Shown here: piece after piece, positions 9,680-18,213 of the stretch
Position numbering within the stretch: the first letter of the stretch is position 1
Layout of the letters: each line of letters begins with the position of its first letter
Origin: Actinomycetota bacterium
GTDB lineage: Bacteria > Actinomycetota > Thermoleophilia > Gaiellales > Gaiellaceae
Assembly (NCBI GenBank): GCA_005884575.1
Contig: VAWW01000011.1
Location: forward strand, 28,285 to 63,020
Direction: 5' to 3'
Length of the DNA: 34,736 nucleotides
The notes under the pieces: model-generated
Databases searched by the model: none
What the model was told of the DNA's origin: nothing
Seen by the model: the letters and a program-made list of their open reading frames with translations, nothing else
Translations under genes and position numbers: made by a program

Positions 9680-10458
9680 CCGCGCCTCCCTTCCACGACT
9701 CGTTCGCGCCCCGACAGGTCCTTCGTGATCGTAATGTCGGCATAGCCGGCTGCGGCGAGCTCGTCGGCCACCTGAGAAGCCTGGTCGTCTCCGACCTCGA
9801 GCACGAGCCACGTCGTCCGGGCAGCACGGGCGATCTCGCCGTGGAGTGCCCCGCCGAGCAGCGCCGCGGACGGCTCGAAGGTGAGCTCGGGGTCGAGCTC
9901 CTCGAGGCTCTCGACGTACGGCGGATTCGAGACGACGAGGTCCCAGCCCTCGGCGGCCGCGTCGATGCCGCCCCGCCGGAGCGCTACGTCGAGGCCGAGT
10001 CGCTCCGCATTCTCGCGCGCGAGCGCGAGCGCGTCGGATGAGATGTCGACGGCGGTCACGCGGGCGCCGGAGTGCTCGTCGGCGATCGACAGCGCGATCG
10101 CGCCGGACCCGACGCCGATGTCGAGCACGCGCGGCTGCGGCGCGTCGCGAATCAGCGCGAGCGCCCGCTCGACGACGGTCTCGGTCTCGGGACGCGGCAC
10201 GAGTGCGCGCCGGTCGGTCTTGAGCACGAGCCCGCGAAAGCCCCACTCGCCGATCACGTACGCGAGCGGCTCGCGGTCCTCGCGTCGCGACAGCAGCGGC
10301 TCGAGCCCGTCCACGTCGACCTCCGGATCCAGATGGACCGCGCTGCGCTTCACGCCGAGCAGGTGCGCGACGAGCAGCTCGGCGTCGACGCGCGGCGACG
10401 GGACGCCCGCCGCGGCCAGCCTGAGCTCGGCGATGCGGAGCGCCTCCCGGGCGGTCAC
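9676..10458 (-). CDS. prmC: Peptide chain release factor N5-glutamine methyltransferase
   Basis: Methylates the glutamine of the GGQ motif in release factors using S-adenosylmethionine, which improves termination. The 260-residue product has an N-terminal helical domain ([26 protein letters not shown]) and a Rossmann methyltransferase domain with [14 protein letters not shown] and the diagnostic NPPY in [14 protein letters not shown]. It starts at GTG 10458, overlapping the prfA stop as GTGA (10455-10458). Its substrate, RF1, is encoded by the gene directly upstream. Confidence 0.95.
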   Translation of the reverse strand: MTAREALRIAELRLAAAGVPSPRVDAELLVAHLLGVKRSAVHLDPEVDVDGLEPLLSRREDREPLAYVIGEWGFRGLVLKTDRRALVPRPETETVVERALALIRDAPQPRVLDIGVGSGAIALSIADEHSGARVTAVDISSDALALARENAERLGLDVALRRGGIDAAAEGWDLVVSNPPYVESLEELDPELTFEPSAALLGGALHGEIARAARTTWLVLEVGDDQASQVADELAAAGYADITITKDLSGRERVVEGRRG

Positions 10459-11495
10459 GCCAGCGCGTGGCGGCGATCTTCCGCCGCGAGCGCCTCGGTG
10501 AAGTCGTCGAGATCGCCCTCAAGCGCTCGGTCGAGCTGGTGCACTGTGAGCTTGATCCGATGATCCGTGATCCGGTTCTCCGGATAGTTGTAGGTACGGA
10601 TCTTCGCACCACGCTCGCCGCTGCCGATCTGCGAGCGGCGTGTCGCGTCGAGCTCCGCGCGCTGCCGCTCGCGCTCGCGCTCGTATAGACGCGCGCGCAG
10701 GACGCGCATCGCCTTGTCCTTGTTCTGAAGCTGCGACTTCTCGTCCTGCATCGCGACGACGAGACCGGTCGGGAGATGCGTGATGCGCACCGCCGAGTCC
10801 GTCGTGTTCACCGACTGGCCGCCCGGCCCCGTGGAGCGGTAGACGTCGATCTTCAGATCGTTCGGATCGATGTTGACCTCGACGTCTTCGGCCTCCGGCA
10901 TCACGGCCACCGTCGCCGACGACGTATGGATGCGCCCCTGCGATTCGGTGGCGGGGACGCGTTGCACGCGGTGGCCGCCGCCCTCCCACTTGAAGACCGA
11001 GTACGCGCCGTCGCCCTTGACTGCGAACGAGATCTGCTTGTACCCGCCACCGTCGCTCGGACTCGCCTCGAGCTCCTCGACCTTGAACCCGCGCCGCTCG
11101 GCGTACCGCGCCAGCATGCGATACAGATCGCCCGCCCAGAGCGCGGCTTCGTCGCCGCCTTCACCCTGGCGGATCTCGACGATCACGTCCTTCCGGTCGG
11201 CGGGATCGCTCGGGACCATCGCGAGCCGCAGCCCCTCCTCGAGGTGCGCCGCGCGCTGCTCGAGCTCGGGGACGAGCTCGAGGAGGTCGGGATCCTCGCG
11301 CGCCGCCACCAGATCGTCGCGCGCCGACTTCCAATCCTGGGCGAGCTTGTACGGTCCCTCGAGCTCCTTCAGCCTCCGTCCGACGTCGGCCGCCTCACGA
11401 TGATCGTTGTAGACGGAAGGGTCGGACATGCGCTCCTGTACGTCCTTGTAGGAGCGCTCCAAATCGTCGATCAGGCTGTCGAACATCGCGGCCAT
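10455..11495 (-). CDS. prfA: Peptide chain release factor 1
   Basis: Reads UAA and UAG and triggers peptide release on the ribosome. The 346 residues include the catalytic GGQ in [20 protein letters not shown] and the stop-codon recognition motif PAT in [18 protein letters not shown], which marks RF1 rather than RF2 (SPF). The ATG at 11495 has only weak purine-rich sequence upstream; the methionine three codons later (MFDSL) is an equally plausible start. It lies 19 bases after an OsmC gene and overlaps prmC, so it is internal to the operon. Confidence 0.96.
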   Translation of the reverse strand: MAAMFDSLIDDLERSYKDVQERMSDPSVYNDHREAADVGRRLKELEGPYKLAQDWKSARDDLVAAREDPDLLELVPELEQRAAHLEEGLRLAMVPSDPADRKDVIVEIRQGEGGDEAALWAGDLYRMLARYAERRGFKVEELEASPSDGGGYKQISFAVKGDGAYSVFKWEGGGHRVQRVPATESQGRIHTSSATVAVMPEAEDVEVNIDPNDLKIDVYRSTGPGGQSVNTTDSAVRITHLPTGLVVAMQDEKSQLQNKDKAMRVLRARLYERERERQRAELDATRRSQIGSGERGAKIRTYNYPENRITDHRIKLTVHQLDRALEGDLDDFTEALAAEDRRHALA

Positions 11496-11514
11496 CGCCG
11501 CTTCAATTGTGCCT

Positions 11515-11949
11515 TCAGCCCGCGAGCTTCGCGTCCAGCGTGATCTCGGGGACGCCTGCGAGCGCCTTCGAGACCGGACAATTCTGCTTCGCGTCCTCGG
11601 CCGCCTGTCGGAACGCGTCCTCCTCGAGCCCCGGCACTCTGCCTTCGACGGTCAGCGCGATCTTCGTGATTCCCTCGCCCGGCTGGAACGTGACCGTGGC
11701 GGAGGTGCGCAGCTCGTCGGGCGCGTTGCCCTCCTCCGCGAGTCCGTTCGACAGCGCCATCGAGAAGCACGCCGCGTGCGCCGCAGCGATCAGCTCCTCC
11801 GGGCTCGTCAACTCGGCGTTGTCGCTCGAGCGTGCGGCCCACGAGACGTCTTGCTCGCCGATCTTGCCGGTCGTCGTCGACGTGATCCTGCCGCTGCCCT
11901 CCGTGAGGCTGCCGTTCCATGTCACCTCGGCTCTGCGATCTGTCGCCAC
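11515..11949 (-). CDS. OsmC/Ohr-family protein (second of a pair)
   Basis: Small cytoplasmic protein of 144 residues in the OsmC/Ohr superfamily, thiol peroxidases that reduce organic hydroperoxides. The two conserved cysteines are present in [11 protein letters not shown] (about residue 61) and QNCPVSKAL (about 123), the second in the usual NCPVSKA setting. The sequence resembles the YhfA/OsmC type. It starts with GTG at 11949, directly abutting the TAA of the preceding OsmC gene, and an AGGAGGG site lies inside that gene's end. This implies translational coupling of the two paralogues. Sequence cannot show whether it acts on peroxides or on another thiol substrate. Confidence 0.88.
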   Translation of the reverse strand: MATDRRAEVTWNGSLTEGSGRITSTTTGKIGEQDVSWAARSSDNAELTSPEELIAAAHAACFSMALSNGLAEEGNAPDELRTSATVTFQPGEGITKIALTVEGRVPGLEEDAFRQAAEDAKQNCPVSKALAGVPEITLDAKLAG

Positions 11950-12396
11950 TTACGTGCCCTCCTCTAGCTCGGCGTTGACGGTGACCTCGACGCCCGCGTT
12001 CTTCAGCAGCGTCGAGAACGGGCAGCCCGCGTCGGCGGCGGCGACCTTCTCCTGCCACTCCTCTGCGGAGAGGCCCGGAACGCGACCGCGGATCGCAACC
12101 GTGGACGCGACGATCTGATGGCCCTTGCCGTCGACCTCGTCCATGCGGATCGTCGTCCGCACCTCCACGCGCGCGTCGGGATTCGCGAGCTCCGAAGCGA
12201 GGCCCATCCCGAGGCAGCCGGCGTGCGCGGATGCGAGCAGCTCCTCCGGGCTCGTCTTCCCCTCGACCCGGCCGATCCGGGCAGGCAGCGAGAACGGCAG
12301 ATCCGTGAACGCGCCGGTGTCGCCGGAGATGCGGCCTGCCCCGCGCGCGACGTTGCCGTCCCATGTCACGGTTGCGCTGCGCTCGATGCGAGGCAC
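11950..12396 (-). CDS. OsmC/Ohr-family protein (first of a pair)
   Basis: Paralogue of the following gene, 148 residues, with the OsmC fold signature SPEELLASAHAGCLGMGLA and a second cysteine in DAGCPFSTLLKNAG. Both peroxidatic-type cysteines are therefore kept. It begins with GTG at 12396, 4 bases after the DUF1385 gene's stop and with no obvious ribosome binding site, which suggests translation by coupling. The two OsmC proteins share length and motif order but are diverged, so the duplication is not recent. Confidence 0.88.
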   Translation of the reverse strand: MPRIERSATVTWDGNVARGAGRISGDTGAFTDLPFSLPARIGRVEGKTSPEELLASAHAGCLGMGLASELANPDARVEVRTTIRMDEVDGKGHQIVASTVAIRGRVPGLSAEEWQEKVAAADAGCPFSTLLKNAGVEVTVNAELEEGT

Positions 12397-12400
12397 GGCG

Positions 12401-13318
12401 TTACGCCATCACTTCGACGCGACCCGCGTCCGGCGCCCTTCGCGCCTCGAGCTGCAGCACCTCGCGAAGCGCGCGTACCGAGACCTCGAGCTGGTCGAGC
12501 GTCGGCTCGCGCGTCGTCAGCCGCTGCAGCCAGAGCCCCGGCGCCAGCAGCGTCATCACGACGCGGTTCTTCGAGTGCTTGCCGGCGAAGCGGATCAACT
12601 CGTATGCGAGCCCGGCGATCACCGGCAGCAGCAGAATGCGCGTCACGACCAGCCAGTACCAGGCCGGCCGTCCGAAGAGCGCGAAGACGAAGATCGCGAT
12701 CACCATCACCCAGAGCAGAAATGCCGTCCCGCAGCGCGGGTGAATGAGGCTGTAGCGCTGGACCACGTTCGGCTCGAGGTCCTCCCCCGCCTCGTACGCA
12801 TTGATCGCCTTGTGCTCGGCGCCGTGGTACTGGAACACGCGCCGCAGGTCGGGCAACAGCGAGATCACGCTGAGGTAGAGCACGAAGATCGTGACGCGGA
12901 TCAAGCCCTCCACGATCACGAACCAGCCGGTGCCCTTGATCGGCAGCCAGTTGACGATCAGGGCGGGCGTGACCTTGAAGAGCATCACCGCGAAGCCGAT
13001 CGCGATCGCGAACGCGAAGATCAGCGCCCCGCGCGAGAGCTCGGTCTCCACTTCTTCGGAATCCTTCGCGTCCTTGTCCTGAGCCGCGTAGTTCGCCGAG
13101 ATCGCGAGCGCGCGAAAGCCGATCGCGAGCGACTCGCCGAGCGCCAGGATGCCCCGGATCACCGGCAGCCGGAGCAGCCGGTGGCGGGCCATCAGGGACT
13201 CGATCGGACGGTGGATCTGCGCGATCGAGCCGTTCGGCTTGCGGACCGCAACGGCCCAGTTCGACGGGCCGCGCATCATCACGCCCTCGAGGACCGCCTG
13301 GCCTCCGACTGTGGTCAT
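12401..13318 (-). CDS. DUF1385 membrane protein
   Basis: Conserved multi-pass membrane protein of 305 residues and unknown function, recognised by the DUF1385 opening VGGQAVLEGVMMRGP and the central FQYHGAEHKAINAYEAGEDL and HPRCGTAFLLWVM. Four or more hydrophobic segments are visible (about residues 105-120, 133-160, 205-220, 222-245). The C-terminal 45 residues are a charged helix (LDQLEVSVRALREVLQLEAR). It commonly sits between rpmE and prfA in actinobacteria and does so here. The ATG at 13318 gives the typical MTTVGGQA start. Confidence 0.9.
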   Translation of the reverse strand: MTTVGGQAVLEGVMMRGPSNWAVAVRKPNGSIAQIHRPIESLMARHRLLRLPVIRGILALGESLAIGFRALAISANYAAQDKDAKDSEEVETELSRGALIFAFAIAIGFAVMLFKVTPALIVNWLPIKGTGWFVIVEGLIRVTIFVLYLSVISLLPDLRRVFQYHGAEHKAINAYEAGEDLEPNVVQRYSLIHPRCGTAFLLWVMVIAIFVFALFGRPAWYWLVVTRILLLPVIAGLAYELIRFAGKHSKNRVVMTLLAPGLWLQRLTTREPTLDQLEVSVRALREVLQLEARRAPDAGRVEVMA

Positions 13319-13327
13319 CGGCGTGGG

Positions 13328-13509
13328 CTAGCCGCGGCGGGCGCCGCCGGCCTTCTCGAGGCGCCGCTGGAAGCGCTCCACCCGGCCGCCGGTGTCGACG
13401 AGCTTCTGCTTGCCCGTGTAGAACGGATGGCACTCGGCGCAGATCTCGACGTGCAGCTCGGGCTTCGTCGAGCGCGTCTCGAACGAGTTCGATGGATGCC
13501 GGCCTTCAA
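13328..13509 (-). pseudogene. rpmE: 50S ribosomal protein L31 gene with internal deletion and frameshift
   Basis: The downstream part encodes a clear L31 C-terminus: [17 protein letters not shown], then [18 protein letters not shown] and [14 protein letters not shown], ending at TAG 13328. The expected N-terminus MKAGIH is also present, from TTG 13509, but in the neighbouring frame. Between IH and NSF, zinc-type L31 proteins normally have about 13 residues (P-x-Y-x5-V-x-C-x-C-G). Here only two bases remain, so about 37 bases appear to be missing, which breaks the frame and removes the first zinc cysteine pair. The junction lies at the inverted repeat TCGAAC-TC-GTTCGA. The TTG overlaps the stop of the upstream threonine dehydratase gene. 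Either this is a real pseudogene with another L31 copy elsewhere, or a sequence or assembly error. Confidence 0.75.
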
Positions 13510-14483
13510 TGCTCGGCCAGGATAGCAGCGGCCGTCTCGCGTGCCACGTTGCCGCCGGAGACGACCGCGGCGACCGTCTGACCCGGCTCGACGGCCACCC
13601 TCCCGGAGAGCAGAGCAGCCGCCGTGGCCGCGCCGGCCGGCTCGCACGCAAGCTTCATCCGGCCGTACAGGAAGCGGAACGCGTCCTTGATCTCCTCGTC
13701 GGTGACGAGCACCGACTCGACCCCGAGCGCGGTGCAGACCTCCACGCAGTTCGGCCCCGCATACGGGCCGTTGAGCCCGTCCGCCAGCGAGCGCGGCTCG
13801 ATGGTCACGGGCTCGCCGACCTTCAGGCTCTCGTGCAGCGCGGCGGAGAGCTCCGGCTCGATCGCGATCACGCGCGCACCGGGCTTCGAGCCCTTGACCG
13901 CTGCGGCGATGCCCGAGACGAGGCCGCCGCCGCCGACCGGGACGAGCGCGACGTCGGTCTCCGGTGCGTCCTCGAGGATCTCGAGCCCGACCGTTCCCTG
14001 GCCCGCCATCACGAGCGGGTCGTCATACGGATGGACGAGCGTTCGACCGGTTTCCTCGACGAGCCGGTCGAGGTACTCGAACGCCGCCGGGATGTCGGCA
14101 GCGCTGTCGTCGACGGTCGCGCCGTAGCCGCGCGCGGCGGCGATCTTCATCGGGCTCGCCGTCCTCCACATGACGACGAGCGCGTCGATGCCCTCGACGG
14201 CCGAGGCGTAGGCGAGCGCCTGCGCGTGGTTGCCTGCCGAGATCGAGATCACGCCGCGCGCCTTCTCGTCGTCGGTCAACGTCGCGAGCCTGTTCAGAAC
14301 GCCGCGCGGCTTGAACGAGCCCGTGCGCTGGAAGAGCTCGGCCTTGAAGCGGACGTCGCCGCCGGTCTGCTTCGACAGCGTCGCCGAACGGAGGAGCGGC
14401 GTGCGGTGCAGGCGTCCGTCGATGCGCTCGCGCGCCGCGTAGACGTCGTCGAGGGTGACCAGGTCGGAGCCGGTCGTGGCCAT
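13506..14483 (-). CDS. ilvA: Threonine ammonia-lyase, catabolic type (no ACT domain)
   Basis: PLP-dependent deaminase making 2-oxobutanoate from threonine, possibly also acting on serine. The 325 residues cover the fold type II catalytic domain only: PLP lysine in [11 protein letters not shown] (about residue 58), [13 protein letters not shown], the phosphate-binding glycine loop [13 protein letters not shown], and C-terminal VVSGGNVA. The regulatory ACT-like domain of biosynthetic IlvA is absent, so isoleucine feedback control is unlikely; a serine/threonine racemase is an alternative. The ATG at 14483 lies 6 bases after a TAGGAT motif, so the message may be leaderless. It heads the run that continues to tsaC. 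Confidence 0.88.
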   Translation of the reverse strand: MATTGSDLVTLDDVYAARERIDGRLHRTPLLRSATLSKQTGGDVRFKAELFQRTGSFKPRGVLNRLATLTDDEKARGVISISAGNHAQALAYASAVEGIDALVVMWRTASPMKIAAARGYGATVDDSAADIPAAFEYLDRLVEETGRTLVHPYDDPLVMAGQGTVGLEILEDAPETDVALVPVGGGGLVSGIAAAVKGSKPGARVIAIEPELSAALHESLKVGEPVTIEPRSLADGLNGPYAGPNCVEVCTALGVESVLVTDEEIKDAFRFLYGRMKLACEPAGAATAAALLSGRVAVEPGQTVAAVVSGGNVARETAAAILAEH

Positions 14484-14489
14484 GCGCCG

Positions 14490-14519
14490 ATCCTAGTCGG
14501 ACGCTTGCGGTTTGCGCAG
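14490..14519 (-). promoter_or_regulatory. Candidate promoter giving a leaderless threonine ammonia-lyase message
   Basis: On the minus strand, CTGCGC (14519-14514), an 18-base spacer and TAGGAT (14495-14490) form a sigma-A-like promoter. Transcription starting 7 bases after the -10 box would begin at the A of the ATG (14483). No ribosome binding site is visible for this start, which agrees with a leaderless transcript. Predicted from spacing and motif only. Confidence 0.4.
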
Positions 14520-14538
14520 TGAGGGAAGTCGGCGCCAC

Positions 14539-15348
14539 GTGGCGGCGATGCTTCCGGTTGCGTTGCGGCGCCTGCGTGGAAGTCCGTGGCTGGAGGTGGT
14601 CGGCGGCGCAGGGCTCGCCGCGAAGGGAATTTCGTTCGCGCTCGTCGGCGTGCTCGCGATCCTCGTCGCGGTCGAGCGCGGCGGCGAGACGACGGACCGC
14701 CAGGGCGCGCTCCGCGCGATCGCCGACCAGCCCTTCGGGGAGGTGGTGCTCGCGCTGCTGGCCGCCGGCTTCGCGGGCTACGCGATGTGGCGGCTCGCCG
14801 ATGCGATTCTCGACCTCCGCGACGAGGGCGACGACGCGAAGGGGCTTGCGAAGCGCGGCGCATCCGTCGCGAAGGCGGCGGTCTACGTCGCACTGCTCTG
14901 GACGGCGATCTCCATCCTCGCCGGCGGCGGACGCGGCGGGGAGAAGCGGAAGACTGGCGGCGTCCTCGGGTGGCCGGCGGGGCGCGAACTCGTCTTCGCC
15001 GTGGCACTCGCCGTTGCAGCCGCCTCGGCGTTCAACGTCTACCGCGGAGTGACGCGCAAGTTCGAAGACAAGCTGAGCGGGATGGGCGACATCGCCGAGC
15101 GCGCCGCCGTCAGTCTCGGCGTCGCCGGGCATGTCGCGCGCGGTGTCGTGTTCGCGATCGTCGCTTGGTTCGTCGCCAAGGCCGCCGTCGAGTACGACCG
15201 GCAGGACGCGGTCGGTCTCGACGGCGCCCTCGCGCGGCTCGCACACGAGTCTTACGGAAAGGTGCTGCTCGGAATCACGGCCGCGGGCCTGCTCGCCTAT
15301 GGCCTCTATTGCCTGTTCGAGGCGCGCTACCGCGACCTTGAAGCCTGA
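14539..15348 (+). CDS. DUF1206 membrane protein
   Basis: Integral membrane protein of about 269 residues with six transmembrane helices arranged as three repeated pairs, the pattern of DUF1206 proteins. Examples are AGLAAKGISFALVGVLAIL, VLALLAAGFAGYAMWRLADA, AAVYVALLWTAISILAGG, VAGHVARGVVFAIVAWFVAK and LLGITAAGLLAYGLYCLFEARYR. Function is unknown. The start is uncertain: GTG 14539 has GAGGGAAG about 10 bases upstream and is preferred, ATG 14548 is next, and TTG 14512 would overlap the divergent gene's promoter region. The gene stands alone, divergent from the threonine ammonia-lyase and convergent with the ETF operon. Confidence 0.8.
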   Translation: MAAMLPVALRRLRGSPWLEVVGGAGLAAKGISFALVGVLAILVAVERGGETTDRQGALRAIADQPFGEVVLALLAAGFAGYAMWRLADAILDLRDEGDDAKGLAKRGASVAKAAVYVALLWTAISILAGGGRGGEKRKTGGVLGWPAGRELVFAVALAVAAASAFNVYRGVTRKFEDKLSGMGDIAERAAVSLGVAGHVARGVVFAIVAWFVAKAAVEYDRQDAVGLDGALARLAHESYGKVLLGITAAGLLAYGLYCLFEARYRDLEA

Positions 15349-15413
15349 GCCCTATGCGTCGCCGACGCCGCGCCGCAGCCACACCAAACAGGCGCCACGC
15401 GCAGGAAGGGCCC

Positions 15414-15434
15414 GCGGGAACCTAGGTTTCCCGC
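15414..15434. terminator. Hairpin between convergent transcripts
   Basis: GCGGGAA (15414-15420) pairs perfectly with TTCCCGC (15428-15434) around the 7-base loop CCTAGGT. It follows the DUF1206 stop by 65 bases and directly follows the tiny lipoprotein stop on the other strand (15436). The location suits a bidirectional terminator, although neither strand has a T run. Confidence 0.45.
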
Positions 15435-15435
15435 G

Positions 15436-15513
15436 TCAATACTTGCCCTTGCCGCAGCCGGCGGCGAGCAGCGGCAGGGCGGCGAGGGCGAGTCCGATCA
15501 GCCTGGCTTTCAT
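15436..15513 (-). CDS. 25-residue lipoprotein (entericidin-like)
   Basis: A very short ORF that reads as a complete lipoprotein precursor: basic start MKAR, hydrophobic core LIGLALAALPLL, lipobox LAAGC, then only GKGKY before TGA. After signal peptidase II cleavage the mature peptide would be a lipidated cysteine plus five residues. It lies 34 bases after the ETF dehydrogenase stop on the same strand, so it may be the last gene of that operon, and a hairpin follows at once. A weak AGGT lies just before the ATG. Small lipoproteins of this shape are often labelled entericidin-like, but no function can be inferred. It could be a chance ORF, though the exact lipobox argues against that. Confidence 0.5.
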   Translation of the reverse strand: MKARLIGLALAALPLLAAGCGKGKY

Positions 15514-15547
15514 GGACCTGTTCTACGGCGGCGGCCGGCGAACGGTT

Positions 15548-17245
15548 TTACGTCAGCGTGTACTCGGGGCCCGAGCCGCCCTCCGGCGGGGTGAGCCGGC
15601 CGCCCTTGGCGGTGATCGCGCCGCACTGGACGCAGTTCGACGGCGCGAGCCGGACGATCACGGTCCCGTCGCCGTCCTCGGCCCCGACCTCGTAGACCTG
15701 CGCCGGGCACATGTGCGTCCACAGCTCCGCGACCTCGCGCGGCACCTTCGTCTGCACGCGGATGTGGTTGGGTTGGTCGTCGCGTGTCTTGTTGCCCGAG
15801 AGGAAAACGGATGAGAGCTTGTCGAACGTGAGCTTGCCATCCGGCGCCGGATAGCTCGCGGCGCGGTCGGTTGCAATGATCTCCTGCTCCGCGTCCGGCT
15901 CGGTCCGGAACGGGCCGGGCGGGAAGCGCCCCTTCGTCACGGTCATCGCCGACGCGAGCGCGCCGCCGAGGTAGAACCCGCGGCCGAACGCCTGGCGCAT
16001 GTTGCGCACCTCGTAGAGGTCCTTCCAGATGTAGCTCTCGCGCACCGCGTCGTCGTACGCGTCGAGCGCGCCCGGCGTCGCCGGCGTCGTGCCGCGCTGC
16101 AGTGCGCCGAACGCAGCCTCCGCCGCGAGCCGGCCCGACTCGAGCGCATAGTGAATTCCCTTCAGCGCCGGTACGTTCACCATCCCCGCGCCGTCGCCGC
16201 AGAGCAGCAGGCCCGGTGCGTTGAGCTTCCGCGGCAGCGAGTAGAAGCCGCCCTCGGGAATCGTCTTCGCGCCCCACTGCACGCGCTCGCCGCCCTCGAG
16301 CATCTTCCGGATCCTCGGATGCGTCTTGAACTCCTGCAGCACGTCGTGCACCGACAGCGCCGCGTCGCGGTAGTCGAGCCCGACGACCATTCCGATCGTC
16401 AGCATGTCGTCGCCCATCGGATAGATGAACGAGCCGCCGAACTCCCGGTACCGCGGCGAGGGCCTAAGCGGCCAGCCCATCGTGTGGACGATCGAGCGAA
16501 GCGGCTTTTCGACCTTCCAGACCTCCTTGACGCCGAGCGCCCAGACCTGCGGGTTCTCGCCCTGCAACCCGAAGTGCTGCAGCGCAACGCCGGTCAGATG
16601 TCCCTGCGTCCCCTCGGCGAGGACGGTAACGCGCGCGACGAGGTCGGAGCCGGGCTCGTAGTTGCCGAGCGGCTCGCCCTCGCGGCCGCGGCCCTTGTCG
16701 CCGGTGCGGATGCCGCGCACGCGGCCGTCGGCGACGAGCAGCTTTTCGGCGGAGGTCTCGGGGAGGATCATCGCGCCGCCCTCCTCCGCCTCCTCCGCGA
16801 GCCAGCGGCCGAGGCGCGACAGCGACGCGATGTGGTTCCCTTCGTTCCGCATCGTCGGCGGCGCGGGAATCGGCATCGCCGCGCGACGCGTCATGAAGTA
16901 GACGGACTCGCCGTGCACCGGCCCGTAGAACGGCATCTCCTCGATGCGCCTGCGGTCGCCGAACAGCCGCCGCAATCCGCGCGGGTTGACGACCGCACCG
17001 CTGAGCAGGTGCGACCCCGGCTGCTTCCCCTTCTCGACGACTGCGACCGGGACGTCGCCGAGCCGCTCCATCGTCTCGGGCGAATCCGCGAGCAGCTGGC
17101 CGAGCCGGATCGCGCATGCAAGCCCGGCCGGGCCGGCGCCGACGATCAACACGCCGACCTCGATCCGCTCGTCGGCCGGATCCGTAGGCGGCGCGACGAA
17201 CTCGCTCGGCAAGAAGGGCGACGGATAGTCGGCAGGTTTCGTCAC
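15548..17245 (-). CDS. Electron transfer flavoprotein dehydrogenase (ETF-quinone oxidoreductase)
   Basis: Membrane-associated flavoprotein that takes electrons from reduced ETF and passes them to quinone. The 565-residue length matches the full fused ETF-QO. The N-terminus has the FAD dinucleotide motif VLIVGAGPAGLACAIRLG; GSHLLSGAVVNPRGL, VTVLAEGTQGHLT and LLCGDGAGMVNVPALKGIHYALESG are also typical. The C-terminal ferredoxin-like domain has MCPAQVYE and NCVQCGAITAKGG. The usual 4Fe-4S pattern is C...CxxCxxC; here the last cysteine position is isoleucine, leaving three ligands. It starts at GTG 17245, overlapping the etfA stop as GTGA (17242-17245). Operon order is etfB-etfA-ETF dehydrogenase. 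Confidence 0.93.
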   Translation of the reverse strand: MTKPADYPSPFLPSEFVAPPTDPADERIEVGVLIVGAGPAGLACAIRLGQLLADSPETMERLGDVPVAVVEKGKQPGSHLLSGAVVNPRGLRRLFGDRRRIEEMPFYGPVHGESVYFMTRRAAMPIPAPPTMRNEGNHIASLSRLGRWLAEEAEEGGAMILPETSAEKLLVADGRVRGIRTGDKGRGREGEPLGNYEPGSDLVARVTVLAEGTQGHLTGVALQHFGLQGENPQVWALGVKEVWKVEKPLRSIVHTMGWPLRPSPRYREFGGSFIYPMGDDMLTIGMVVGLDYRDAALSVHDVLQEFKTHPRIRKMLEGGERVQWGAKTIPEGGFYSLPRKLNAPGLLLCGDGAGMVNVPALKGIHYALESGRLAAEAAFGALQRGTTPATPGALDAYDDAVRESYIWKDLYEVRNMRQAFGRGFYLGGALASAMTVTKGRFPPGPFRTEPDAEQEIIATDRAASYPAPDGKLTFDKLSSVFLSGNKTRDDQPNHIRVQTKVPREVAELWTHMCPAQVYEVGAEDGDGTVIVRLAPSNCVQCGAITAKGGRLTPPEGGSGPEYTLT

Positions 17246-18213
17246 GAGCCGCGCCGCTGCTTCACGAGCTCCGTCAGCTTCGGGACGATCGTGTGCACGT
17301 CGCCGACGACGCCGAGGTCGCTGAACTCGAAGATCGGCGCGTTCGGATCCTTGTTGATCGCGACGATCACGTTCGAGCTCTGCATTCCGACCTTGTGCTG
17401 GATCGCGCCGGAGATGCCGAGCGCGACATAGAGCTTCGGCGAGACGACCTTGCCCGTCTGCCCGACCTGCTGCGAGTACGGGTACCAGCCTGCGTCGACA
17501 ACCGCGCGCGTCGCGCCGACCGCGCCGCCGAGCGCCCTGGCGAGATCCTCGGCGAGCGAGAACGCCTCCGGGCTGCCGAGCCCGCGGCCGCCGGCGACGA
17601 CGACGTCGGCGTCCTCGATCGACGGCCCGCTCTCGTCCGCTTCGTGCGCCTGCTCGACCATCTTCGCGGCCTGCGAGAACTCCTCGAGCTCGATCGCGAC
17701 GTCCTCGACCTGGGGCTCGCCGCCTTGCGTCGTCGTGGCGTCGAACGAGCCGGAACGGAACAGCGCGAGCCGCGCCGTCCCCTTCCAGCCGACGTCGACG
17801 TACACCGAGTCCTGCAGTGCGGGCCGCTTGCCGACGAGCTTGCCGTCCTGCGCGACGACATCGGTGAGATCCCAGTTCAGGCCGGCGTCGAGCCGCGCCG
17901 AAAGGCCGGCGGCCACATCGGCGGCGAGCACCGAGTTGGCGAAGAAGACTGACTCGAAGCCGTGGTCGCGCACGAGCTTCGCGAGCACGTCGACGCGGGG
18001 CTGCGGCAGCGGCGCCTCGAGTGCCGCATCGTCGGCGACGAACACCTTCGCCGCGCCGAACCTGCCGGCCTCGGACGCGAGCGGCTTCACGCCCGAGCCG
18101 AGAACGACCGCGGCAACATCCGCGTCGCCGAGCGACGCCGCCTTCGCGAGCACGCCGAGCGCGCCTTTCTGCAGCTCGTCGCCGTGGTGCTCGAGGAAGA
18201 CGAGGATCGACAT
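17242..18213 (-). CDS. etfA: Electron transfer flavoprotein subunit alpha
   Basis: FAD-carrying subunit of the ETF heterodimer that collects electrons from acyl-CoA dehydrogenases. The 323 residues show the C-terminal FAD-binding domain: GGRGLGSPEAFSLAEDLA, VDAGWYPYSQQVGQTGKVVSPKLYVALGISGAIQH, and INKDPNAPIFEFSDLGVVGD. The N-terminal domain (MSILVFLEHHGDELQKGALGVL) matches the alpha subunit. The ATG at 18213 shares one base with the etfB stop (TGATG), so the two subunits are translationally coupled, as expected for a 1:1 complex. Confidence 0.96.
   Translation of the reverse strand: MSILVFLEHHGDELQKGALGVLAKAASLGDADVAAVVLGSGVKPLASEAGRFGAAKVFVADDAALEAPLPQPRVDVLAKLVRDHGFESVFFANSVLAADVAAGLSARLDAGLNWDLTDVVAQDGKLVGKRPALQDSVYVDVGWKGTARLALFRSGSFDATTTQGGEPQVEDVAIELEEFSQAAKMVEQAHEADESGPSIEDADVVVAGGRGLGSPEAFSLAEDLARALGGAVGATRAVVDAGWYPYSQQVGQTGKVVSPKLYVALGISGAIQHKVGMQSSNVIVAINKDPNAPIFEFSDLGVVGDVHTIVPKLTELVKQRRGS

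Noticed and set aside
14512-14538. TTG 14512 as start of the DUF1206 protein
   Set aside because: No ribosome site upstream and it would lie over the divergent promoter; GTG 14539 has a better-placed GAGGGAAG.
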